A program made the position numbers and the translations under genes. Shown here one piece after another: positions 23,775-33,065 of a DNA stretch of 64,000 bases (its first letter is position 1; each line of letters begins with the position of its first letter). The stretch is from Halocaridina rubra. Its lineage: Eukaryota > Arthropoda > Malacostraca > Decapoda > Atyidae. The stretch lies in contig JAXCGZ010015116.1 in NCBI GenBank assembly GCA_037179515.1, positions 116,001 to 180,000 of the forward strand, given 5' to 3'. The notes under the pieces are model-generated. The model saw nothing but the letters and a program-made list of their open reading frames with translations. It had not been told where the DNA came from and did not search any database.

Positions 23775-24345
23775 GTCATTATCTTCTTTATCTCCCCTTT
23801 GTCTGGAAGAACTCTGTCACAAAAATTTTTCTTCTGTTCTTCATTTCTTTCATCATTTAAGCTTCTTGCCTCTTGCAACAAGTTTTTGATCTTTCCCATC
23901 TCTTCCTGTGTTCTGTATCGTCTAATGAACACTTCTTTGAATTCTTGAAGGTCTTTTAGACTTTTTTTTCTCAACAATATTTCCCTACATGTTTCCCCTC
24001 TCTCAAAGGTTACTTTTGTTGGTCTCGGCTTTCCTTCCCTCGAATATTTACCTAGTTGGTGTATGTTTACAATATCCTCAGGACCACAAACTACTCCAAG
24101 CTTTCTTATCAGGTCTACAACCCTAGCCTTATTTTCTTCAAGTCTCCCCTGCCATGTTGGCTCCTGGGATTCGCTTATGCCTGAGATTACCACTGTCTTC
24201 TCCTTATCAAGTGCCTGTCTGATGAGTGGGTTTGCCCTTTCCATCACAACGTCTTTCATTTTTTCGATTACTGTCTCTTTATAGTCAACTGTTTGTATGT
24301 TTTCCAGTGCCACCACCTTTACAGCCTCTTTTACTGCCACATTCC
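23747..24345 (-). pseudogene. CR1L ORF1, C-terminal part
   Basis: The part that follows the coiled coil: NVAVKEAVKVVALENIQ, then ERANPLIRQALDKEKTVVISGISE, GRLEENKARVVDLIRKLGVVCGPEDIVNIHQLGKY and KVTFERGETCREILLRKKSLKDLQ, ending MGPH. The layout (coiled coil, RRM-like segment, basic C-terminal domain) resembles L1-type ORF1 proteins, but that is inference. The frame is open in this copy; its N-terminus was lost on insertion and the frame reads into BEL sequence. Confidence 0.85.
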
Positions 24346-24680
24346 CCCTTACATGTTGAACACTTAGCCTTACAACCTTTTGAAATATGACCCTTATATA
24401 GGCACCTAAAACACAATCCACAAGAACAGATATTTTCTTCACGTTCCTGTAATGGAAGTTTTGTTACATCCCAACATTTTTCAGACTTATGAGATTTGTT
24501 AAAAAAATTACATATAGACCTACTAAAACCTACATCAGATATTTGTAAAGCTGAAGCAGTAGCCACCTTTCTTTTCTCATAATCAATACTGCTACTAGCT
24601 GTTTTACCTGTGGAAACATTTTTAAAGGTTGCTGACCGCTCATGTCCTTCTATTTCCTTTTTCAAGAAATCAAGTAACAA
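24346..24680 (-). pseudogene. BEL/Pao gag, zinc-knuckle part
   Basis: Reads LLDFLKKEIEGHERSA, a Ser/Thr-rich linker and then CFRCLYKGHISKGCK followed by KCSTCK, the two-knuckle region of BEL gag. The second knuckle is cut by the CR1L insertion; its last residues (HNILCC) are found at the other side of the LINE, at ~20820. A frame change near 24690 separates it from the central gag domain. Confidence 0.88.
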
Positions 24681-24849
24681 ATCTAATTCGCTTTCGGGCC
24701 TGATCCTTCTCTAGACCTCTCCATTCGAATGTCATGCAGTAAATGAGATAAAATAACTGGGGTTAAAAAAAAACACCATACTGATCACCAATAACTCCTT
24801 GAGTCTCTAGGCTACGAATGTGTGTCAGTAATTCTTGCAATTTCTATAA

Positions 24850-25110
24850 TTATGAAACCCCTCGATTTCTACCAGACATGCTTACATTTAAAAGAGCTTT
24901 AATGTGTGCAATAATAATATGTTCTGCTTTACTAAACCTATTTTTCAACATATCACATGCAACAGTATAATTTTTGGCAGTCAAAGATAGCCCTTGAATC
25001 ACTAACTTGGCTTCACCTTCAAGAACTGACTGCAGATAACTGAATTTATTTATAACTGGTAAATTAGTGTCATCAACTAAGCTACAAAACGGTCCCAAAA
25101 GGACTGCCAT
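24850..25110 (-). pseudogene. BEL/Pao gag, DUF1759-like domain
   Basis: Contains FCSLVDDTNLPVINKFSYLQ, VLEGEAKLVIQGLSLTAKNY and LKNRFSKAEHIIIAHI, the conserved core of the BEL gag domain DUF1759. The frame stops shortly after, and the rest of the domain (24700-24850) is shifted. The usual WxxF segment before it lies around 25120 in a different frame. Confidence 0.88.
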
Positions 25111-25219
25111 TAAGTCAACACATCATGCAGTTTTGGTAACTCAAGTTTTTTGATAATCTTACACTTGCAGGAGAATTAGAGTTATTTGAAAATCCACCAG
25201 AATCACTTCCTTGGGATGT

Positions 25220-25561
25220 CTACTTGTTTGACTGCTCTTCCTTGACCATTTCTGCCATAGGTTGGGCAGCTTTTACTCTCCACTGCCTAGCCTCATAACG
25301 GAGATGAAAGGCTAAGTCAATTTCTTTATCCAGCTTTTCAGGATCATCAATATCCAACTCATAACTGCTTTGGACGTCATCTAGAGTTGACATACGTTTA
25401 TCAAATTCATCAAGTGCATCTCCTAATTCGCTGCAAGATAAATCCGACTTAGGCTCATCCAACATAGCCTTTAAAATCTTCGAGGCCCGGGTAACCCACC
25501 CACGAGCGGACACCTGGCTTTTCTCCAACTTTTCAATATTGACCATATGCTGACAAGTCAC
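25220..25561 (-). pseudogene. BEL/Pao gag, N-terminal part
   Basis: An acidic helical segment with RGWVTRASKILKAMLDEP, DALDEFDKRMSTLDDVQ and LRYEARQWRVKAA, as at the start of many BEL gag proteins. It lies just downstream of the candidate primer site. The region 25111-25219 linking it to the DUF1759 part contains stops. Confidence 0.8.
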
Positions 25562-25595
25562 TTTTTGGGGGAATAATACTATAGTCCAACCTATT

Positions 25596-25612
25596 CCCTG
25601 GTCTGGACACCA
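25596..25612 (-). other. Candidate BEL primer binding site
   Basis: On the minus strand TGGTGTCCAGACCAGGG begins with TGG and lies ~35 bases upstream of the gag frame, immediately after the presumed LTR end. The matching tRNA was not identified. Confidence 0.4.
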
Positions 25613-25905
25613 CTATATGATGAATAAACACACTTACATCATCATACAAAATATATGAAAGCCAGACATAAAAAAAGGAGAATCAGTTGCCGATGTCCTT
25701 TCAGAACAAAACGTTTTATTCGACCGTATTCAAAGTTCAAACAACAAGTTGGCACATAGAGACATAACAAATAAACAGGTTGCTGAAAGGTTAGCAATAT
25801 GTGTGCCATATTGGTCTCTTCAGTCTTCATACATAAATAACTGTTTTTTACCAATAAATGAACTATTCAGAAAAATAATACTTGTAATAATAAACTAAGT
25901 AAAGA
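25613..25905 (-). repeat. Probable BEL 5' LTR
   Basis: Non-coding stretch upstream of the primer site with an AATAAA signal near 25715 (minus strand). Its outer border is set at ~25905 only because similarity to the Gypsy-leader family begins there. No partner LTR exists in the window to confirm it. Confidence 0.45.
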
Positions 25906-26990
25906 AAATAGTTAACATGCATATCGGCGGTAATTTCCAGGGCAAGGAATTAAATTTGGCAGAATAGATTCCAGTCAAGTAATCTACAAAAGTTTGTTTT
26001 GTATGGGAATAGGGGTGAAAAAAAATGTCTTAGGATTTGACCAGTAACGAATTTAAACAGTTTCTTGAATTCCCAGTCTGCTTAACCAATGAGCTTTACC
26101 ATACACTATCTCTCACCTTGCTTGTGCCAGATGAATTCCTGTGAAGATGCCACGTAAAAAAGGTTTGAAGTATGCGGGACTGTTGAGGCGAGTTCTTGCT
26201 TCTTGGATGCTTGGCCGCCAAATGAGAGTGATCAAGCATCCCTCTTGGTGACATCATCATTCGGCTCCCTGTAGGATGTATAGTCAGAGCAGTAACTGGT
26301 CATATAATATTTGAGGGCTACTATAGTGGTGGTCCCTGGTAGGGAATTATGGCTGATATGCAAGGAAGAGACAGCATTTGAGGTGCAACAAGCGGAAGGA
26401 AATAAAAAAAAACAAGAAATATTATGGGCAAAATAGGTTACTGGTGAACAATCTCTAGAATGTTCTTTGAATTGCAGGAGACGGAATTTTAAATATTCAA
26501 ATAAAGAAAAAGCTACTGAAATGTATCTATACAGGCTAATGACATATCAGCAGGGTCAAATTTAAAACAAAATTATCAGCAAAAGCAATTTTTATAATAT
26601 TACAAAATTTATCATTAAAAGCAATTTCATAAAAAGAAAATTGGGTAAGCAACTTATCTATGGCCTCGTTCCTGAGAAATAAAGAAAGAGCAGAAAACAG
26701 AAATGTTTTTTTAGCTTCTCCACCCAAGGATGGGTGGAACGGATCATTGAGGACCCGTTTGACATGCGTCAGCCGGCACAAACCTCAACCCCCCACTGTG
26801 GTGCTCAGCCACAGCAGTAACCTCCTCAGTAAACAGCATAAGCTCTCTTGCCTGGACGAAGCGTGATCCGTCGACCTCGCAAATGCGAGGCCTGCGCATT
26901 ACCACTGTACTAGCCAGGAGGTTTCAACAGAAACAGGAGATCTTATATTGGGATCGAGCTTTCTACACATACAAGAATATTAAGCAAGAT
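25906..26990 (+). repeat. Gypsy LTR end plus leader, copy D, with SINE insertion
   Basis: Plus-oriented relative of 7970-9150. The shared landmarks are CAGTCTGCTTAACCAATGAG, the GAATTCCTGTGAAGATGCCACG motif, TTGGCCGCCA at 26211 and the TTCTACACATACAAGAATATTA segment after the SINE. It is cut at ~26990 by the start of LINE2. No Gypsy coding sequence is attached. Confidence 0.68.
26704..26925 (-). mobile_element. tRNA-derived SINE with 8 bp target site duplication
   Basis: A 222 bp insertion in the leader copy, flanked on both sides by AACAGAAA (26696-26703 and 26926-26933). Read on the minus strand it begins with a tRNA-like head: a CCTGG/CCAGG acceptor-like pairing, an A-box-like TGGCTAGTACAGTGG, an anticodon-arm-like CCTCGCATTTGCGAGG and a T-arm-like GACG...CGTC with a degenerate B box. 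A ~130 bp unrelated body follows and ends in an A-rich tail. The empty-site structure is seen in copy C near 8890. It is a SINE, not a working tRNA gene. Confidence 0.88.
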
Positions 26991-28714
26991 ATACTTGTTT
27001 AATTTATTACATCTACACCAAATATTCTGGTGTATTCGTTACACATCTCTTGCTATCCCATTACATTTGACAAGTCACAACATTCCCCATATCTGTTCCT
27101 TTTTGCTCTCTTTTTTCTCATTTTTGCTACACTTATGGAAGATTCACAGCTTATGGCCCTCAGTACGGGGCAGAGAGGGATGATAAGAATCTCTGGGGAT
27201 CTTGTTGACTCTACTACTGGCTTGAGGGTAGATATGCCTGGTGATAGTAATGGTTCTCCCCTTAACCTTGCACCTCCTGATAGATCTGCTTTTTTTTCAC
27301 TCTTCACTATTCTTACATTTGTGGCCTGAACTCTAATCTTTTGTCTGTGAAGCAGAACTTTGGTACTTCCCTACCTACCCTCATCCTTCTCTCTGAAACC
27401 CAGCTGTCTAGCCATGCTTCCACTGACCCATTCCAAATCTCTCAACATAATCTATATTCTCGTTATTGTTCCAAAAGTGGGGTCTGTGCCTACTGCAACA
27501 CTAACACTCCTATTGCAATGCTCATGGACTTTGAATCTCCTGAATATGATGTTCTCTGGCTGAAAACCTATTTCTCCATAACCACTATATTCCTTTGCTT
27601 CTGCTACTACTTTCCAAGCTCCACTGAATTTGCCTCTTTCTTTAAATATCTGTATTCTTACCATAAGACCTTGTAATATTGTTACCCATATGCTGAAGTC
27701 CTCTATATTGGGGACTCCAATGTACACCAAAGTTAGTAGCTTAATTCTTTTCACACTGATGTGGGAGGAATTGAGGCCCTTGTTTGCTCTATTACTCGCG
27801 AATTGGAGGAGATTGTTGAACATCCTACTCGTTTTCCTGATCAACACGAACATACAGCCAACACTCTTGGCCTATTTCCTACTTCTAATCAATCAAAACT
27901 ACTCATATTCTGTGCTTTCCCCTCTTGTCAAATCTGACCATTCTTTGATCTCAATCTCTTCCATTTTTGCTCCCTTTCCATCAATTCCTCCTATTTTACT
28001 GCTTGTGGGATGACTACAGATTTCAGCCCCGCAATCCTAATCAGGTAGCCCTAACAGTTGCCAATATCATAATCTCATGAATGAAGGCGTACATCCCCTC
28101 CTCTATGAGAACTTTTTCTCCCCCTAATCCTTGGTTTCACCGTGCCTGCTCCATGGCTATTCAGGCCAGGGATTGGTCACATTTGTCGTAACAAGCCTTT
28201 CCTTCTGATTTAACTCCCTTTTCTTTTATTACAGCTGGGAATTGCTGTATTGCTTAAATTTGAAAATCTAGCGCTTCCTTTATAAGAAGGAAAGTTAATG
28301 ACATTAACTCTTTTCCCACTGATAAATGTTTCTGGTCCTTAGCCAAAAATCTCTCTAAAAACTTCTGTAACTCAAGTCTTTCCCCTTTCATTTATTCTAA
28401 TGATTCTATAGCATTTCCATTGACAAAGCCACTCTCTCTGGCTCTCATTTTTCTGCCAACTATTCTGTAAGCAATTCTAGTGCACCTATCCCTCATACTT
28501 TACCCCTCTCTAATCCTATGCCCTCCCTTATCCTTTTTTCACCCAAAGCCCATAAGGTTCTTCACTAACTATAGACAAACAAGGCATCTGGTCCCAATGG
28601 GGTCCCTGCAAAGCTCCTTAAGGAGTATGCAGATGAACTGGCTCCCGTGCTTTGCCATCTTTTTCACCTCATTTTGTCAACCAGTATCTATCCTCCATCT
28701 TGAAAGCATGCTCT
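26991..28714 (+). mobile_element. LINE2 copy 2, 5' half, plus strand
   Basis: Begins with the LINE2 5' region (ACACATCTCTTGCTATCCCA) and runs through endonuclease and RT start to the ILSTSIYPPS segment at ~28700, where it meets an inverted copy. Coding frames are short: an upstream frame with LAPPDRSAFFS (27030-27329) and the endonuclease N-terminal part ILLSETQLSSHAS and DFESPEYDVLWLK (27341-27676). Later pieces are split by many indels, and a block covering the GDFN to SDH region is rearranged. An old copy, clearly the reverse of 31.6-30.0 kb. Confidence 0.85.
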
Positions 28715-28715
28715 A

Positions 28716-29699
28716 GAAGGAGGAAGACAGTTCCACAGTATGGAGGTAGATAGGAAGAAGCAGTCGCTGCACCGACCAATCCGTGAGCTACAAATCTCCA
28801 TACAGTACCTGTGATATGAGGCTGCTTGGTGAGTGTTAAACGGCCTTGGCAGTGGGGGAGGGATGCAACCCGCCAGCTTATCAGAGCAGCTATGGAAGTA
28901 GTAGTGATAGAAAAGAGAAAGGGATGATGCCTTACGGCGAAGAGAGAGAGATCTACAGATTAGAAGTAAGACAAGGATCACTAATGAGTCTGAATGCCTT
29001 AGATTCAACCTATCAAGGAGATAAGTATAAGAAGAAGCACCCCCGATGTGTGAGCAGTATTCTAAGCTGGGACAGATAAGACCTTTATAGATTTTAAGTA
29101 AATGTATAGAGGAAAAGCAATGATGAAAACTAAACAGAGCCCCCAATTTTTTGGATGAAGATTTAAAAAAATTTGGATTATGTGGTGCCTCCAAGGCAAG
29201 TTAGAGGCTATATGGATTCCTACTATGTTGATAGACTTAAGAGTGTATATTTTGTTAGTTTTGAAGACAATAGGGTTATCAGGAGGAGAAGAAGATAGAG
29301 AAATAGCCAGAAACTGTCTTGGAGGCATTGAATTTAACTAAATTTTGAGTGCCCCACTCAGATACCCTCTGCAAATCGGAGTTGAGAGTAGAAGAGAGAG
29401 TGATACGAGACATTACGAGTAGCAGATGAAATTTGTGAGGAGAAGGTAGAGGAAAAGTGAAGTGTAGAATTGCAAGCAAAGGCATGAGGAAGAGAGGAAG
29501 ATGGGGATTGTAGAAGATCATCGATGAAGAGAAGGAACAGAGTAGGTGAAAGAACAGAGCCCTGTGGAATGCCACCGGTAACAGAGAAAGGGCTAAATGC
29601 TGCACCATCAACAACTACAGATATAAAACGGTCAGAAAAAAAACTGAAAATCAGAGAACAGAGAGAAGGGGTAAAGCCATAGACAAGAAGTTTGGCCAA
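28716..29699 (-). pseudogene. LINE2 RT, C-terminal half (copy 3)
   Basis: Frames 29358-29699 (AKLLVYGFTPSLCSLIFSFF ... SPFSVTGGIPQGSVLSPTLFLLFIDDLLQ) and 28688-29194 (HRYCMEICSSRIGRCSDCFFLSTSILWN) give the RT palm and C-terminal domain. The catalytic box is altered to HAFACNS where copy 1 has HAFADDS, so both Asp residues are lost. Frames between are shifted. Confidence 0.8.
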
Positions 29700-31503
29700 C
29701 AGAGCCTTGTGCTAGACTCTGTCAAAAGCCTTAGAGATATCAAGGGCGATGACAAAGGATTCCCCATGGTTCCTCAGAGAAGATAGCCAGTCATACATGA
29801 GTAAGATAGGCAAGGAGGTCACCAGTGGGGATTGCCTTACGGAAGCCATACTGGTGATCGAAGATAAGTGAGTTAGATTCAAGGCGTTTCAAGATGTGAG
29901 TATTGAGCAAAGTTTTAAAAACTTTAGCAATAGAGGAGCTTAGGGCAATAGGTCGGTAGTTGGAAGGAATAGAGCGGTCACCCTTCTTAGGAACAGGTTG
30001 CATTAGAGCATGCTTTCAAGAGGAAGGATTAATACTGGTTGACAAAATGAGGCGAAAAAGACAGCAAAGCACGGGAGCCAATTCATCTGCAAACTCCTTT
30101 AGGAACCTTGCAGGCACACTATTGGGACCAAATGCTTTGTTTGTCTTTAGCGAGCGAAGAACCTTATGAACATTGCATGAAGAAAGGATAAGGGAGGGCA
30201 TAGGGTTAGAGATAGGTAAATAATGAGGGACAGGTGCGCTGGAATTGTTTACGGAAGAGTTGTCAGAAAGTGAGAGACAAAGAGAGCGGCTATAAAACCA
30301 TCGGAATGAATTAGAGGGGGGAAAGCTAGAGATACAGACGTTTTTGATGAAGTTTGTTTTCCAAGAACCAGAAATATTTATCCGTGGGAGAGGAGTTAAG
30401 GTCTAAAGGATACTCTAGACCTTCGAATCAGAGCAGTACAGTGATTCTTAGCTGTAATAAAAGTGGAGCTAGTTAAATCAGAAGGTAAGGCTTGTTACGA
30501 CCAAAGTGCCCGATCCGTGGCCTGAATAGCCATAGGGCAGCCATGGTCAAACCAAGGATTAGAGGGAGAAAAGGTATCACAGAGGAGAGGGATGAATGCC
30601 TCCATTCCACGTTTATGATCTTGGCAGCTATTAGGACTACCTCATCAGGGTTGCAGGACCGAAAGCAGAAGTCTCCCACGAGAGTCAAAGAAGAAATTAT
30701 GCAAATCTTCATGTTGGGTATGCTTAAGCTGCCAAAGGTGGGTTGCATGTTCGTGTCAACCATGAACACGAGTAGGATGTTTGATAATCAGCTTCAGTTC
30801 ATAAGAAATAGAGAAAGCAAGGGCTTCACTTCCTCCCACATCAGTCTGGGAAGAATTAAGCCATTCACTGTTATGTACATTGAGATCCCTAGTATAGAGG
30901 ACTTCAGCATGTCAGTGAGAAGAGAGCAAGGACTCATGGCAAGAGGACATATATTCAAAGAAAGACACGTCAGTGGAGTTTGTAGAGCATGGCAGAAGCA
31001 GAGGAAAATAGTGGTAGTGTAGAGATATAGTTTCAGCCGGAGACCATCAAATTCAGGAGATTCAAGGTCCATGAACCTTGCAAAAGGAGTGTTTGTGTTG
31101 CAGTAGGCACAGACCCCACCTTTGCAACAGAAACGAGTATACAGGTTATAGTGAGAGATTTTAAATGAATCAGTGGAAGCATGGCTTGTCAGCTGGGTTT
31201 CAAAGAGAGGGAAGAGGTTAGGGAAAATGTAACCAAGTGCTGTTCCACAGATGAAAGATTAGAGTTCAGACCACGAATGTTAGCAAAGTGAAGAGAGAAA
31301 GAAGTAGATCTATCTGGAGGTGCAAGGTGAAGGACAGAACCATTACTACCACCAAGCTGGTCTACCCTTACGCCAATAGAGATTCTTATCATCCTTCTAT
31401 GCTGGGTACTGGGGGCCATAAGCTGTGGAACTTTCACAAGTGTAGCAAAAATGAGGAAAAAGAGAGCAAAAAGAAACAGATTAGGGGTGTTGGAGCTTGT
31501 CAT
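29700..31503 (-). pseudogene. LINE2 endonuclease and RT N-terminal half (copy 3)
   Basis: The endonuclease N-terminal part HFANIRGLNSNLSSVEQHL lies at 31189-31503, the ESPEFDGLRLKLYLY segment at 30794-31072, and RT motifs at 30201-29791 (LKTNKAFGPNSVPARFLKEFADELAPV, NYRPIALSSSIAKVFK, HQYGFRKAIPTGDLL). Compared with copy 1 it preserves the endonuclease N-terminal end that copy 1 lost. Multiple frameshifts and a TAG in the KAFDR-V-HKAL motif at ~29715 inactivate it. Confidence 0.8.
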
Positions 31504-31720
31504 ATGTAATGGGATAGTAAGAGATGTGTAACGAATACACCAGAATAATTAGTGTAGAAGTAGGCATAAGGAAATAACTGTGCCCAAAGGTAAACTCAGC
31601 CTGGAGCTATCTGGACCTATCCTAGTTGAATCCATATTACCTTCAGTCATAGTATTTCAAGGGGAGGATGGTGACATGGCCAACCTACTACTCATATTGG
31701 TGGTTATAAAGGAAGAGTTC

Positions 31721-31899
31721 ACAGCTTGACACTCAATAGGGAAACTTTAATGCATGACGTAATCATATAATATAATTACTGTAATTCTTTAATTAATTTC
31801 ATATTTTTAAGGAAAAATATGAAAAATGTCCATAGCCAAAAGTAAAGATATGAAGGAGAATAACGAGACTAGAAACTACCCTCATTAAGTCCCATGAAA
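31721..31899. other. Non-coding, no recognised feature
   Basis: AT-rich sequence between the LINE2 5' end and the first copy of the large CR1L array. Nothing recognised. Confidence 0.5.
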
Positions 31900-33047
31900 A
31901 CAAAGTGGTGAATACATTTGACACAGTCCCACACGGAAGAATTATTAAGAAGCTGCAAGCAATAGCAAGAATAGGTGGAAATGTCTTGAAATGGATAAAA
32001 AAACATACTTAGAAGGAAGGGAACAGAGGGTTTGAGTAAGACTCTCAGTGTCTGAATGAAGGAGAGTTAGTAGTGGAGTTCCACAGGGTTCAGTTTTAGG
32101 GCCACTATTGTTCCTTGTATATGTAAATAACCTATCAGAGTCTGTAAATTCATTCATGAATATGTTTGCAGATGATGCAAAGATTATGAAGAAAGTAAGA
32201 AACGAGAACAATGGTGGAGAACTTCAGGAAGATCTAAATAGTCCGCATGAGTGATAAGAAAAGTGGCTAATGAAAATCAATGCTTCAAACTGTAAGGCAA
32301 TAAGGATGGGTACATGTGCAAGAAGGCCCAAGCTTGATCACTCGGTCGCAGGAGTACAACTACAAGAGACAGAGAATGAGAGAGATCTAGGAGTAAACAT
32401 ACTGGCAGATTTGTCTCCAGAAATGCATATTAATGGCATAGTAAGGGCAGCATATGCTTTCTTAGCAAATGTAAGGGTAGCCTTCAGGCACATGAACAAG
32501 GAAATGTTCAGAAATATTTATGTAACTTATGTGAGGCCAAAACTTGAATATGCAGCCCCCTGTGGAATCCGCACTTGAAAAAGCAAGTAGTTAAGCTGGA
32601 AAAAGTTCAGAGACATGCCACGAAACTGGTGCCAGAAATACTCAACCTCAGTTATGATGAGAGACTGGGGGAATAAGACTTACCATCATTCAAAGCTAGA
32701 AGATTGAGGGGGGATATGGTAACAGACCTTAAATTCCTTCATGGTTATGTTAGAGTGGATATTGATCGATATTTTTATATGGCTGGCACTAGAACTAGAG
32801 GTCATAGTTTGAATCTTCATAAGAAAACATCTTTGCAGGATGTAGGGAAGTACTTTTTTAGTGTAAGAGCAGTTTATAATTGGAATTTGCTAAGCGACGA
32901 GGTAGCTCATGCTAACTCAATCCACAGTTTTAAGGACAGGTATGATAAGTATCACTAAGTACAAAATGAAACTGATCAGGAGACGGGGAGTTACGAGCTT
33001 AGGGCTCTTTCCCGTAAGCACAATTAGGTAATTACAATGAAGTAATT
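31900..33047 (+). mobile_element. CR1L copy M1 (5'-truncated, older subtype)
   Basis: Enters RT at the TFDTVPHGR segment and runs to the tail. The family frame survives at 32270-32578 (QETENERDLGVNILADLSPEMHINGIVRAAYAF) and 32704-32958 (C-terminal domain ending SFKDRYDKYH). The rest is shifted or stopped. The 3'UTR is of the variant type (AAACTGATCAGG, AGACGGGGAGTTACGAGC at 32981-32998, GTAAGCAC) shared with copies M2 and M7. Confidence 0.87.
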
Positions 33048-33065
33048 ACACACACTCACATACAT

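Larger units (their letters stand above)
20826..24345 (-). mobile_element. CR1L LINE copy inserted into BEL gag
   Basis: A 3.5 kb minus-strand copy, 5'-truncated in ORF1 (it starts at the GNVAVKEAVK segment) and complete at the 3' end, with hairpin (20860-20905) and two tail repeats. It lies between the two halves of the BEL gag zinc knuckle: KCSTCK on one side, HNILCC on the other. It has ORF1 from ~24345 to 23747 open and an ORF2 with only one frameshift, so it is one of the younger copies. Confidence 0.93.
28716..31720 (-). mobile_element. LINE2 copy 3, minus strand, lacking its 3' end
   Basis: Runs from the 5'UTR (~31720-31560) through endonuclease and RT and stops at 28716, about 230 bases short of the 3' end seen in copy 1. 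It is joined directly to copy 2 in a tail-to-tail arrangement. The 5'UTR homology to the chimeric elements at 53 and 61 kb extends through GGCCAACCTACTACTCATA near 31680. Coding is broken in at least eight places. Confidence 0.85.

Noticed and set aside
26660..26866. 68-codon ORF with a Pro-rich segment
   Set aside because: It spans the SINE boundary, so it is accidental.
26860..26925. Possible tRNA gene with TGC-like anticodon arm
   Set aside because: B box is degenerate, the T arm is abnormal, and the segment is the head of an inserted SINE with a target duplication.
26991..31720. Twin-priming (5' inversion) as origin of the LINE2 pair
   Set aside because: In twin priming the inverted piece is the 5' end attached inside the same element; here both 5' ends lie on the outside and both 3' ends are missing.
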